A program made the translations under genes and the position numbers. The notes beneath the pieces were generated by a model, which had not been told where the DNA came from, did no database searches, and was given only the letters and a program-made list of their open reading frames with translations. Shown piece by piece: positions 53,841 to 64,000 of a stretch of DNA of 64,000 nt. Each line of letters opens with the position of its first letter. The stretch's first letter is position 1. Origin of the DNA: Cinnamomum chago (Eukaryota > Streptophyta > Magnoliopsida > Laurales > Lauraceae); the NCBI GenBank assembly GCA_038049695.1, contig CP142458.1:45971001-46035000 (forward strand), given 5' to 3'.

Positions 53841-56747
53841 TGTTGACACCAAAAATGTCACTTTGCCTCTTCACACCAAAAGCTACACGGAGCCGCATCC
53901 TACCAAAAATAGGCAGGCGCTACTTCAAGCATCAGATCTTGTCAGAATCAAAAAAAAACTGCAAGGTCACTCAAAACAACCAAAAGAGAGGTACACATGA
54001 AGTTTCGGGTCATTCCGATATCATTTGGCCTAGCTTCACTTCTCCAACAGCTAAGCAGCAGCTCCCGGCGGCAACAGTGTCGAAGACCCCAAATCTTCGA
54101 TCAAAGACCCCAAATCTTCGATCAAAGACTATGGATGGTCTCAAAATACCTCCGAAAGGCTACATGTCAAGTTTCAAGTCAAACCGACACCGTTTGACCC
54201 TCCATCAACTCTCGAGCAGCAAAATCAAGCCCTTAGGTAGCGAGAACTACCGAGGTCGTCACTCATCAAACAGAGCACATAGGCGGCTTCTACATACTCT
54301 CAAAGGGACACACGTCAGATTTCAGGTCATTCCGATGACGTTTGACCCAGTTTCGATGCTCGGAAACAAAATTAAGCCTACCGGCGGCGGAGCACCCCGG
54401 GACCATGGCACCCAATTTGGAGCTTGTGGATCATCTCAAAATGACTCCAATAGGCTCCTCGTCGAATTTCAGGTCAATCGGACATCGTTTGACCGAAAGT
54501 CAAAGCTCGGGATTTCCCTCGCGGTGAAATCAAGGCAAGCGTTTGCATGACCCAAATGGCTTCAAAACTCAAAAGAAAGCCTATGGTTGGTCTTATCTAC
54601 TGATGAGGGAGTCACACGTCGAATTTCAGGTCAATCGGACATCGTTTGACCAAAAGTCAAAGCTCGACATTCCCCTTGCGGTGAAATAAAGGCAAGCGTT
54701 TGCATGACTCCAAATGGCTTCAAAACTCAAACAAAAGGCTATGGTTGGTCCTATCTACTGATGAGGAAGCTACCCATCAAATTTCAGGTCAATCGGACAT
54801 CGTTTGACCGAAAGTCAATGCTCGGCATTTCCCTCGCAGTGAAATCAAGTCAAGCATTTGTAGGCCCCCAAACGGCTTCAAAACCTGAACAAAAGCCTAT
54901 GGTTGGTCTCGTCTACTACTCAAGAAGCTACACGTCGAATTTCAGGTCATTTCGACATCGTTTGACCTAGTTTCGACGCTTGACAAAAAATCGGCAGTTC
55001 TCCACAGCAAAGTCTTCGGCTTTTCAGAAAATGGGAAAGTTTGCGATCCGATTTGCACGGCTTCTCGTCAGGTTTTCTTGAGGTAAATCCAGCCAATAAA
55101 TGAGAGGAAATTCCAAGAAAAATGCAGGAGAAAACAGAAGCAAAAACGGACGAAAAACGGCGAAGAAAAAGCGACCGAAAGGCGGCCAAAAAAATGGGCC
55201 AAGGCCCATGGTCGCCGGCGACCATGGAGGTCCGGGCCGCCGGACCTCGCCCAAAAACCCCATTTTTCGGGTATTTTTCGCGTTTCGAGTTGATTGGCCC
55301 CTATGATTTTTCCAAAATCTATTTTTTTGTGCATGATATCCGTCGATCTTCATCAACATCACGGATCCATCACTGGAATCATTAGATCATCATCGGACGC
55401 CTCAAGATCGTCAAACGGCTAACCAAGAAAGCACCATTTCTGCCCGCCCGATCGCGAAATCGACTGGACAGATGTTGCTGGCCCGCTGACATCAACCAAT
55501 GTTTGAAATTGGATCACCATCCGACATCAAATGGTATGTGGGTCCATTGGTGATCATCGCAAGAAGAATCCCAAAGGACGCGGCACGACCCGCGACTCTT
55601 CAAGCACCCAGGCAATCAATTAATGAAGTTAAATGACCCGTTTATGGCAAGTTAATGCGGTCATTAACTCATTATTTTGAACGGCCCAATCAGAAGCAAG
55701 CAAATGGGAGTTACAAGTCCAAGCAATCATGGCATTAAAATCATGAAACTCCCGTCTTCATGGAGATTAAAGGCGATTAAATGCCCATTACTCTCCATCG
55801 GCCAATCAAATTCAAGGAAAAAGGAGTTACAAAACAAGTAATTAAAAACTTGTAACTCCTCCCATCATGAGCATTAATACCATAAATGCTCATAAACTCT
55901 CCTAAATGGCTACCAAATGCCTATAAATAGGAGGCCATTCCAAGGGAAACGGATCCAGAAAAATCGCTGGAAAATCAAAGAAAAGAAAGAAAGAGATCCG
56001 AAAAACTCTCCGAAAAATTCAAGAAAAATCCAGAACCTCTGCAACAAACTCTCCTCTATTGAAGAAAACTCTGCTGCAACAAGCACTACAAGGTGATCAA
56101 AGCTCCTTGGGGGGGCCACCCCCCCAAAGGCCACCTCTCCTTCTATCCAACATGGCTAGATGCGGCTTTTCAGCCCGTCTACTCGGCTTTTTACCGGATA
56201 TAGGACCTTACCTTGGTCCTTATCCTCTAAAAATCTGAGGTTGGAGCCAAGCCAAGAAATCAAGCATTAAAGTTCTCATCTGAAGGATGATGGCGGAGTC
56301 CATACATAACTCGCGACCGTCGATCTGAACGGGTCCCCCACAATCGCATGAGAAGTTAGATTCCTTTTCTTTCTTTTCTGTTGCATTGTATTTTTTTTAT
56401 AAAGAGACAAAAAAATCACATCTCTTGTCTTTCATTATTGATAAGATTTGTAAATCGCCTTTCACGGCAAACAAAGAAAACCGCCTCTCACGGCATTCAA
56501 AAAAAACAAACCTTGTCTCTTTTCTTTAAAAATATGTGTGCAATGGAAAGATGGAAAAAAGTTGATTTCCTTTTCTACTTGTGAAGGTGAATCTCCGGAT
56601 CACCACTCTAAATTCCAAGTAGAATAGAAAATCTGGCATACCTGTACAAAAAAACTGATGCCCGCTTTTCCTTTCTTTCCCTCCATCGTACCCCGTCAGC
56701 CCCGGGGCGGAGGCAGCTTTGGAAAAAGAGAAAAGCCGGGACCATCA
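53841..56747 (+). mobile_element. E2 LTR3, 3' LTR (2907 bp)
   Basis: TGTTGACACC to GGGACCATCA, followed by the target site GTAAG. It is closely similar to LTR1, including the 150-bp block near 54190-54350, three U3 repeats (54543-54965), one GCCGGC-centred palindrome near 55208-55229 and TATAAATA at 55922-55929. A small tandem duplication ('ccccaaatcttcgatcaaag') is at about 54077-54116. Confidence 0.93.
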
Positions 56748-56752
56748 GTAAG

Positions 56753-57044
56753 TCACCCTGAACACAGGAGAGTTTCTCACTATAACTTATACCAAGATGA
56801 AGTGCCCAACTCCATCTCTCAGTTATGAACAAGTTTATTGTTTCAAGTGTCCATGACTCAGACCTTTCTGTGTGTAGCCACTATACACCTAAGTCATTTA
56901 CTAGGGAAACAATGGGCCTTACACAACCATACATATACACAAGTAATAAAAGAAAAAGGTCATTCTATTAAATAACCAATAAATATCCAGTAACAGAGAT
57001 GTGAGTGCAGTCAGTGAGCTTTAGGGCATACACCAATCCCAACA
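56753..57044 (-). mobile_element. Solo LTR S1b, right piece
   Basis: This completes S1b. It is the reverse complement of the first part of S1a and ends CCAATCCCAACA at 57044, followed by the target site CTATG. Confidence 0.92.
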
Positions 57045-57295
57045 CTATGCTCAAGAAATATGTCTCTAGTCCTGCACACATTCTACAGCATGAGCCTTTG
57101 GAGATTCGGGAAGATGCCTCGTATGTGGAAATGCCGATCAAGATCATTGACGCAAAAGAGCAAGAATTGAGAAATCGGACTATTCATTGGGTCAAGGTAC
57201 TTTGGTAAAATCACGAGCCAGAGGAAGCCACCTGAGAATTGAGAGAGCAAGTGCAAAGGAAGTATCCACAACTTTTACCAGAGGTAATTGTTTGA
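57045..57295 (+). pseudogene. pol: E1 pol pseudogene, part 4: chromodomain
   Basis: The last segment of E1 pol resumes after S1b with 'LKKYVSSPAHILQHEPLEIRED', directly continuing 'VHNVFHVSM' at 10836. The chromodomain ('YVEMPIKIID' to 'ATxELREQVQRKYPQL') closely matches that of E3 but has two stops (TAA near 57208 and TGA near 57232, where E3 has Glu and Trp). It ends at the natural TGA 57293-57295. Confidence 0.92.
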
Positions 57296-57319
57296 TTTAT
57301 TTGGTGGACCAAATATCCT

Positions 57320-57332
57320 AAGGGGTGGAGGA
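57320..57332 (+). other. E1 polypurine tract
   Basis: AAGGGGTGGAGGA directly before the E1 3' LTR, identical to the E3 tract. Confidence 0.92.
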
Positions 57333-60150
57333 TGTTAGACCCCGACCCAGACCAACTCTATTAGTGTACGATTAGTATGTGTTTAGTTCTAAGTGGGTTT
57401 AGTTGTCGTTGGGTTAGAAATAACTAGTTTTAGTCTTGGACATAGCTTTGGGAAATTTGAGAACGTTTAATATTAGTCAGACACATTCAGGAAGGCCTGA
57501 GTGCACGTGTAAGCTTGGGAGGATCGTATCGGTTTTCGTATGATTGTGAGTTTGATTTCATTTAAATGAGTTTTCTATGTGTTAAAACTTTCGTTTTAGG
57601 CCCATTCATGTTTGAAGCCCAAAAACCCATGTTTTGGCCCAAAGAGGGTAAAATTATCTTTTGGCACAAACCTGGACACAATTTTCGAGATCTCAAAACC
57701 ATGTCAAAAATAGACTTTTTGGAAACTAGATATTTCGAGGATCGTTTTATCCTTCTTCGTCGAAGTCATCCGAGGCCCACAAGATCGTGTTTTGATCACT
57801 TCAAAGTTCATGTTAATTAGGGCCCATTGTCTTCACTTAATCCCCCTCTCCCTCTCTTTTCATTCATTTCCCCCTAATTCTTGCAACTCTCTTGACCTAG
57901 GGCTGGAAAATCCCTCTTTCCTTTCCATCTTCCTCACCTTGCATGATCTAGCTAGAAGACTCAAAAGAAGATTCCAAGGCTACCATCTTCTTCCTCTCAT
58001 CCTAAGCTCTCCATTGATGCAAGTTTCTTGAGTTTCCAAGTTGGGCAAAAGCTCCTTTTTCTTCTCTTTCTCTTGTTTGGCCATTTCTAGGTAAGAGCTT
58101 CAACCCATATTTTTCATAGAGTTATTTTGGTTCCTTAAGATCTTGTTTTTCATTTGGAAAACCCTTTTTTTTTTTTTTAAAATGGGTTCTTTGTTTCCAT
58201 TTTGAGTGAGTTTGTGTGGTTTTCTTGGGTTTCCTTGTAGCATTGGAATAGCTTGAGTGAAGTGCTTGAGAAGGATTGTTAGCAATGGCCAAGGCAAGTA
58301 ATCTCTCTAGGAAAATGATGCATGTGTATTTTGATTTCATTGTATTTTTGAAATTGTGCATTAAACTTGTTTACAAGCTTCATGGTTATGTTTTATTGGA
58401 TTTGGATGTGTGAAATGGTGATAAATGAACCCTTGGTGAGCATGAAGGCTCAAGGGATTGTATGTGATTGATGGATGAGAAGAAGGAGAAAGATGTAGTG
58501 GAGGTTGTACAAGAGAAATGCAGTTTCTGCACTCTGCGAGCTCAGGCAGAAGCTGGTCCGCTCGAGCGACCAAGCCTCTGTTTGGTCCGAGCGCAGACAG
58601 AGAGCTGTCCGCTCGAGCGCACCCTATTGTCCGCTTGAGCGAACTGCCCTCTGTATAATTTAGAGCAAGACAGAGAGCTGTCCGTTCGAGCGCACTTATT
58701 ATCCGCTCGAGCGAACTGTCTCGCTCGAGTGAAGTGTCATCACCTTATAAAGTTCGCTCGAGCGAACCTGCTAGATTGAGGAAGGAGAATTATTTCGTGT
58801 GTATTTTCGTGAAGGTTGAAAAACTAGACTATGTTAAGGGTTTTGACTTGACGTTGTGTAAGTGGAACTTCGAAATGCAACCCAACTTCGGGGACACCAA
58901 TTCTTGTACATTCCGACATTTGGAGTCCCAATTACACAAAGGTCAATTAGTAGCCTTAACACATGCTGGTCAGATTTCGTATGTGAATTTCCATTTTGGT
59001 TCGATAAGTACCATCGTGTACTCGTTTTGGATTTCAAGTATAAGCTTATTTTGAAGTTTTGTTTCAAGAAAAAAGGGATCACTTCCTAAGCGTGTTATGC
59101 ATATTTATTATGCCTTTTGCTAGTCGTGTTCGTCGTGTTTTGATAAGTGACTTCCCCCTTTTTATCTCGACAAGTTTTGATAGTGTTTCGCGTGTTTTGT
59201 GCATTCATGAATTAAGTAAACACCACTGAGCTTGGACTGCCCTTTCAGTTTGATCCACTGTCTGGGGGTCCTTAAACATGTGGACTGTCTGCAGACTGGT
59301 CGTGTATTTATTACATATCGTGCGTGTCCGGTTCCGCGGCCGGAATTCCCGTCTTTGTGGGAAATCGTGTCGTGCTTATATTATGTATATCGTGCTTGTC
59401 GTGCGTGCTTGCTCTTTTCATTATATAAATGATAGAGAAAGGATGGGCTCTTTGTGGATGATGACTATTTATGATATATTATGTATTCATGCTAGTTTGT
59501 TTTAGTATCTCAGCTTGATTAAATACTTCTGCAAATGTATCTCAGTCATTATAGTATTTCAAATCAAAGATTTGCTTATATGTTTTCTAAAACGTTATTT
59601 GTTCTTGCTTGCACCTAAATTGATTACCTGCCAAACCGTTGTGTTTGACCCTTGTTTGTTGGTGCCCAGGTGCAGGAGACGTTGCCTTTGAGGAGGAGCG
59701 TCAGGGGGAGGCTTGTGAGCCAACCCCTGTGAGAGAGTGGCAGCCCTACGATGTCATCTAGACGTCGGGCGGGTTCTTGAGTCTCGTCATCATTTTGTTT
59801 TGGGGTTTCTTTTGATTATGTGAGAAGTGTATTGGCCTCTGTTAGCCTCTTATGGGTTGTAACAAAAACTTAACTTACTTTCGTGGTAGTCTTATAACTT
59901 GAACTATGATGGGAATGCCATGTTACTCCTTTCTTTTGATACTATGTCTTGTTATTATATTTGTCACAGCACTTAAAGATTTATTAGTGCTTATCTTGAT
60001 GTGTTTTGCTACACGCTTCCCCATACTTGATCGTGTGAGTCAGATTCTGCGTGTCTTTAGGAATCCTCACCGCGGGAACCTGTGGGAAAGTATATCTCCG
60101 ATGTACACAACGCACGTCGCGGGCAAGGGATCCGTTCCGGGGTCGCGACA
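57333..60150 (+). mobile_element. E1 3' LTR (2818 bp)
   Basis: TGTTAGACCCCG to GGTCGCGACA. It is close to the solo LTR at 60943-63722 and homologous to the E3 LTRs over most of its length, but only patchily similar to the E1 5' LTR. U3 contains eight or so 'cgctcgagcg' palindromes at 58550-58765. Open frames inside it have no recognisable product. Confidence 0.92.
58550..58765. repeat. CGCTCGAGCG palindrome array in E1 3' LTR
   Basis: Copies or near copies of 'cgctcgagcg' at about 58560, 58608, 58632, 58682, 58702, 58720 and 58749, with 'gacagagagctgtccg' between. The array stands where the E3 LTR has its 'cggttagccg' array. Confidence 0.85.
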
Positions 60151-60942
60151 AAAGTCGAAGAAAAATGGGAGAAAATAAAAGGGTGGGTTCTTCTCTCGTC
60201 TAATGTGCCGCCGGCAACAAGACGATTTTCCTGTCACATTAATTTGGGTCTCTTTAATATAGGGTCAATTCAGGGTTATGAGTTAGAGTCCAAATAAGGT
60301 TAATCCTCACATAGCATAATCATTGTGTATCCAAGTAAAACAAAATAATTAAAATAAAGAAAATGAAAGGGGGGAGGTGCCAAATATTTTAGAAGAGGAT
60401 CGGCCCCGTTCCCGGGTACCCCCTTCTAATCCCTTGGCAAAATAGGGTTTAAAGGCTGACTTTTTAAATCAAAATGATGATGCAAATGAGACTTTGACTT
60501 GTGATTTCTGTGTTTTTCGTGTGCGATACACGAGTGATAAAGTGAAAAGCCGATGGGCTGTAATTGATTGAAGGTGGCCGATGGGCCGATGTTTGTTTTA
60601 GAGGGCCAATGGGCCGTGATTGATTAAGAGGTGGCCGATGGGCCAAAATAAAAAAATGCAAAGTGTGTGAAATCACTCATCTCATTTAATTATTCTCATT
60701 TATTCAATTTTAGAAGTCAATACTTTGTTCCCTTTTATCATTAAGTTCAATTAAATATTTGGCACCTGAGGTGGAGGAAGAAACAAAGGAAAAATCTTTT
60801 TGGGTTTATTTTGTTGGTTTTATAGTTTTTATGGATTTTTGATATTGGGCTAGAAGGGCCTAACTAGGGGATCTTACTTGGATTTACGTGATTATTTCTT
60901 TATTACTGATCATCGGATTAACCCTAACCTAAGGTCCTAAAC
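60151..60942. other. Unassigned sequence with GCCGATGGGCC repeats
   Basis: No gene is recognisable. It contains a GC-rich segment 'cggccccgttcccgggtacc' near 60402 of a kind common in other LTRs. Four copies of 'gccgatgggcc' or variants lie at 60550-60650, spaced about 35-50 bp. The sequence resumes after the solo LTR at 63728. It may be the LTR of another, unidentified element that received the solo LTR. The five bases after E1 are AAAGT, but the matching site is outside the window. Confidence 0.4.
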
Positions 60943-63722
60943 TGTCGCGACCCCGGAACGGAACCCCGGGCCCGCGACCTTGATATGTTGTGTTTACAAT
61001 TATCTTCCCACAGGTTCCCGCGGCGAGGATTCCCAAAGACACGTGGAATCTGACTCACACGATCAAGTTTGCGGAAGCGTGTAGCAAAACACATCAAAAT
61101 GGGCAACAATAAATCTTAAGTGCTACGACAATTATTAACAAGACATAGTATCAAAGAAATAAGCTAACATGTCATTCCCAACATAGTTCAAGTTATAAGT
61201 CTAACACGAAAGTAAGTTAAGTTTTTGTTACAACCCAAAAAGTTAAGTTTTTGTTACAACCCATAAGATGCCAACAGAGGCCAATACACTTCTCCAAAAT
61301 AATCAAAAGAAACCCCAAAACAAAATGATGACGAGACTCAAGAACCCGCCCGACGTGTAGATGACATCGTCGGGCTGCCACTCTCTCACAGGAGTTGGCT
61401 CACAAGCCTCCTCCTGACGCTCCTCCTCAAAGGCAACGTCTCCTGCACCTGGGCACCAACAAACAAGGGTCAAACACAACGGTTTGGCAGGTAATCAATT
61501 TAGGTGCAAGCATGAAACAATAAACGTTTTAGAAACATAAAAGCAAATCCCTGATTTGAAATACTACAATGACTGAGATAAATTTATACAAAATATTTAA
61601 TTGAGCTGAGATACTAAAACAAACTAGCATGAGTACATAATATATCAGGAATAGTCATCATCCACAAATAGCCCATCCTTTCTCTCTCATTTATATAATG
61701 AAAAGAGCTAGCACGCACAACAAGCACGATATACATAATATAATCACGACACGATCTCCCACAAAGACGGGAATTTCGGCCGCGGAACCGGACACGCACG
61801 ATGTGTAATAAATACACGACCAGTCTGCAGACAGTCCACATGTTTAAGGACCCCCAGACAGTGGATCAAACTGAAAGGGCAGTCCAAGCTCAGTGGTGTT
61901 TACTTAATTCATGAATGCATAAAACACGCGAAACACTATCAAAACATGTCGAGATAAAAAAAGGGGGAAATCACTTATCAAAACAAGATGAACACGACTA
62001 GCAAAGGCATAATTAATATGCATAACACGCTTAGGAAGTGATCCCCTTTTTCTTGAAACAATTCTTCAAAACAAGCTTATACTTGAAATCCAAAACTAGT
62101 ACACGATGGTACTTACCGTACCAAAACGGAACTCAAACACGAAATCTGACAAGCATGTGTTAAAGCTGCTAATTGACCTTTGTGTAATTGGGACTCCAAA
62201 TGTCGGAATGTACCAGAATTGGTGTCCCCGAAGTTGGGTTGCATTTCGAAGTTCCATTTACACAACGTCAAGTCAAAACCCTTAACATAGTCTAGTTTTT
62301 CAACCTTCAAGAAAATACAGAAAATGAAATAATTCTTCTTCCTGAATCTGGCAGGTTCGCTCGAGCGAACTTTGTAAGGTGATGACACTTCGCTCGAGCG
62401 AGACAGTTCGCTCGAGCGGATATAAGGTGCGCTCGAACGGACAACTCTCTGTCTGCGCTCGGACCAAACAGAGGCTTGGTCGCTCCAGCGGACCCAAGGG
62501 TCGCTCCAGCGGACAAGCTGCTGCCTGTGCTCGCTGAGTGCAGAAAATGCCTTTCTCTTGCACATCTTCCACTACATTTTTCTTCTTCTTCTCATCCATC
62601 AATTACATACAATCCCTTGAGCCTTCATGCTCACCAAGGGTTCATTTCCACCATTTCACACATCCAAATCCAATAAAAACATAATCATGAAGCTTGTAAA
62701 CAAGTTTATATGCACAATTCTTAAAACACAATGGAATCAATATACACATGCATCATTGAACCTATAAAGATTACTTGCCTTGCCCAATGCTAACAATCCT
62801 TCTCAAACACTTCACTCAAGCTATTCCAACACTATAAGAAAACCCAAGAGAAACCCACTCAAAACTCAACAAAAATGGGAACAAAGAACCCATTTTAACC
62901 AAAAGGGTTTGTAAACATGAAAAACATGATCTTAAGGAATCAAAATGACTCAATGAAAACACATGGGTTGAAGCTCTTACCTAGAAATGGCCAAACAAGA
63001 GAAAGGGAAGAAAAAGGAGCTCTTGTCCAACTTGGAACCTCAAGAAACTTGCATCAATGGAGAGCTTAAGATGAGAGGAAGAAGATGGTAGCCTTGGAAT
63101 CTTCCTTGGAGGTCTATAGTTAGAGCATGCAAGAGGAATGAAGATGGAAGGGGAAGAGGGATTTTTCCAGCCCTAGGTCAAGAGAGTTGCAGGGATTAGG
63201 TAAAGTGAATGAAAAGAGGGAAAGAGAAGGCTTAAGACCTTAGCAAATGGGCCCAATTACTTGAACTTTGAAACGACGAAAACATGATCTTGTGGGCCTC
63301 GAATGACTTTGACGAAGAAGGATAAAACGATCCTCGAAATATCTAGTTTCAAAAAAGTATATTTTTTACATGGTTTTGAGATCTCGAAAATTGTGTCCAG
63401 ATTTGTGCATAAAAGACAATTTTACCCTCTTTGGGCCAAAACATGGGTTTTTGGGCTTCAAATATGAATCTGCTTAAGACGAAAGTTGTAACACATAGAA
63501 AAATCATTTAAATGAAATCAAAATCACAATCACACGGAAACCGATACGATCCTCCCAAGCTTACACGTGCACTCAGGCCTTCCTGAGTGTGTCTGACTAA
63601 TACTAAACGTTCTCAAAATTCCCAAAGCAAATTACTTCTAACCCAACGACAACTAAACCCACTTAGAACTAAATACATACTAATCGCATACTAATCGAAT
63701 TGGTCTGGGTCGGGGTCTAAAA
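60943..63722 (-). mobile_element. Solo LTR of the E1/E3 Tekay family (2780 bp)
   Basis: It starts TGTCGCGACC and ends GTCTAAAA, with the target site TAAAC at 60938-60942 and 63723-63727. The normal terminal CA has mutated to AA. No internal sequence is present. It carries a 'ttcgctcgagcgaa' array at 62352-62515 like the E1 3' LTR. Confidence 0.9.
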
Positions 63723-63727
63723 TAAAC

Positions 63728-64000
63728 CGTCCACATCAGCTCTCCCGGTCCCCTAACGGAACAAGAAAAGTGATGGGATGAAGCCTAATGCTCGAATCTA
63801 TCTAATGAGGAAATCTGATATAATCCTAGGGTGCAAATAGCCTAAGCTTGATAACTCTGCCTAAAGAATTTGGTTAATTAAGGTTTTAGTCGATTCGGTT
63901 TATTTTAAGTTATGAGTTGATTAAGAGTGATTTAGGGATGTTTTAAGATTCTACTTAAGTTGTTTAAGGCTCAGGGATTTCAAGTTTTAATTCGAGAAGT
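63728..64000. other. Unassigned right-edge sequence
   Basis: Continuation of the stretch at 60151-60937. AT-rich, with no recognisable gene or repeat. Confidence 0.4.

Larger units (their letters stand above)
12530..56747 (+). mobile_element. E2: Tat-lineage Ty3/gypsy element, three-LTR tandem
   Basis: The outer ends are TGTTGACACC and GGGACCATCA, and the target site GTAAG is repeated at 12525-12529 and 56748-56752. Inside are LTR1 (12530-15138, truncated), internal region 1 (15139-39166 including E3), LTR2 (39167-42247), internal region 2 (42248-53840) and LTR3 (53841-56747). The Tat assignment rests on pol: integrase type, a second archaeal-type RNase H, and antisense genes between pol and the 3' LTR. 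All three are known features of Tat/Ogre/Retand elements. A single target duplication around three LTRs points to one insertion later rearranged by recombination. Neither internal region encodes a full set of proteins. Confidence 0.88.

Overview
This window is plant nuclear DNA made almost wholly of LTR retrotransposons nested inside one another. I see no host gene, tRNA, rRNA or CRISPR array. The organism must be a flowering plant or close relative. The evidence is chromodomain-bearing Ty3/gypsy pol genes of the Tekay/Del type, a Tat-type Ty3/gypsy element with an added RNase H and antisense genes, copia-like long LTRs, initiator-Met tRNA primer sites, and TATAAATA promoters. The species cannot be told from the sequence.

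Layout, outermost layer first. (1) E1, an old forward Tekay-like element, runs from before base 1 to 60150. It has a 5' LTR (1-3790), primer site, gag, protease, RT, RNase H, integrase, chromodomain (ending 57295) and a 3' LTR (57333-60150). It is riddled with stops and frameshifts and is broken by four LTR insertions: S1a (1277-3306, TSD CTGAT), A (6759-8437, TSD ACTTT), B (8633-9457, truncated) and S1b (10837-57044, TSD CTATG). (2) S1b is itself split by E2 (12530-56747, TSD GTAAG), a forward Tat-type element with three LTRs and two internal regions. (3) The first internal region of E2 is split by E3 (21033-38792, TSD AGACC), a reverse-strand Tekay element with 2956-bp LTRs that are almost identical. 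(4) E3 pol is split by a reverse-strand non-coding LARD-like element (25793-33574, TSD AAAAC) with 2344-bp LTRs that are almost identical. The order of insertion is therefore fixed: E1, then S1b, then E2, then E3, then the LARD. To the right of E1 lie an unassigned stretch and a reverse solo LTR of the E1/E3 family (60943-63722, TSD TAAAC).

The most interesting content is in E2. Between pol and the 3' LTR, each of its two internal regions carries an antisense gene with its own TATA box, a ten-base first coding exon and phase-1 introns. In the first copy, five predicted exons join into an uninterrupted 447-codon reading frame. In the second copy, two exons encode a protein with a plant-mobile-domain-like segment, broken by one stop codon. 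The flanks of the two genes are nearly identical while their bodies are largely unrelated, as if the antisense module had been exchanged. The middle LTR of E2 is a different variant from the two outer ones, so E2 is also a recombinant tandem.

Other points of note: U3 regions of three element types hold different arrays of short CG-containing palindromes; the LARD interior carries about two dozen copies of a degenerate motif; E3 is young yet lacks protease and the gag zinc knuckle; and E1 looks like a fusion of two Tekay subfamilies. All comparisons were made by eye between copies in the window; no database search was possible.
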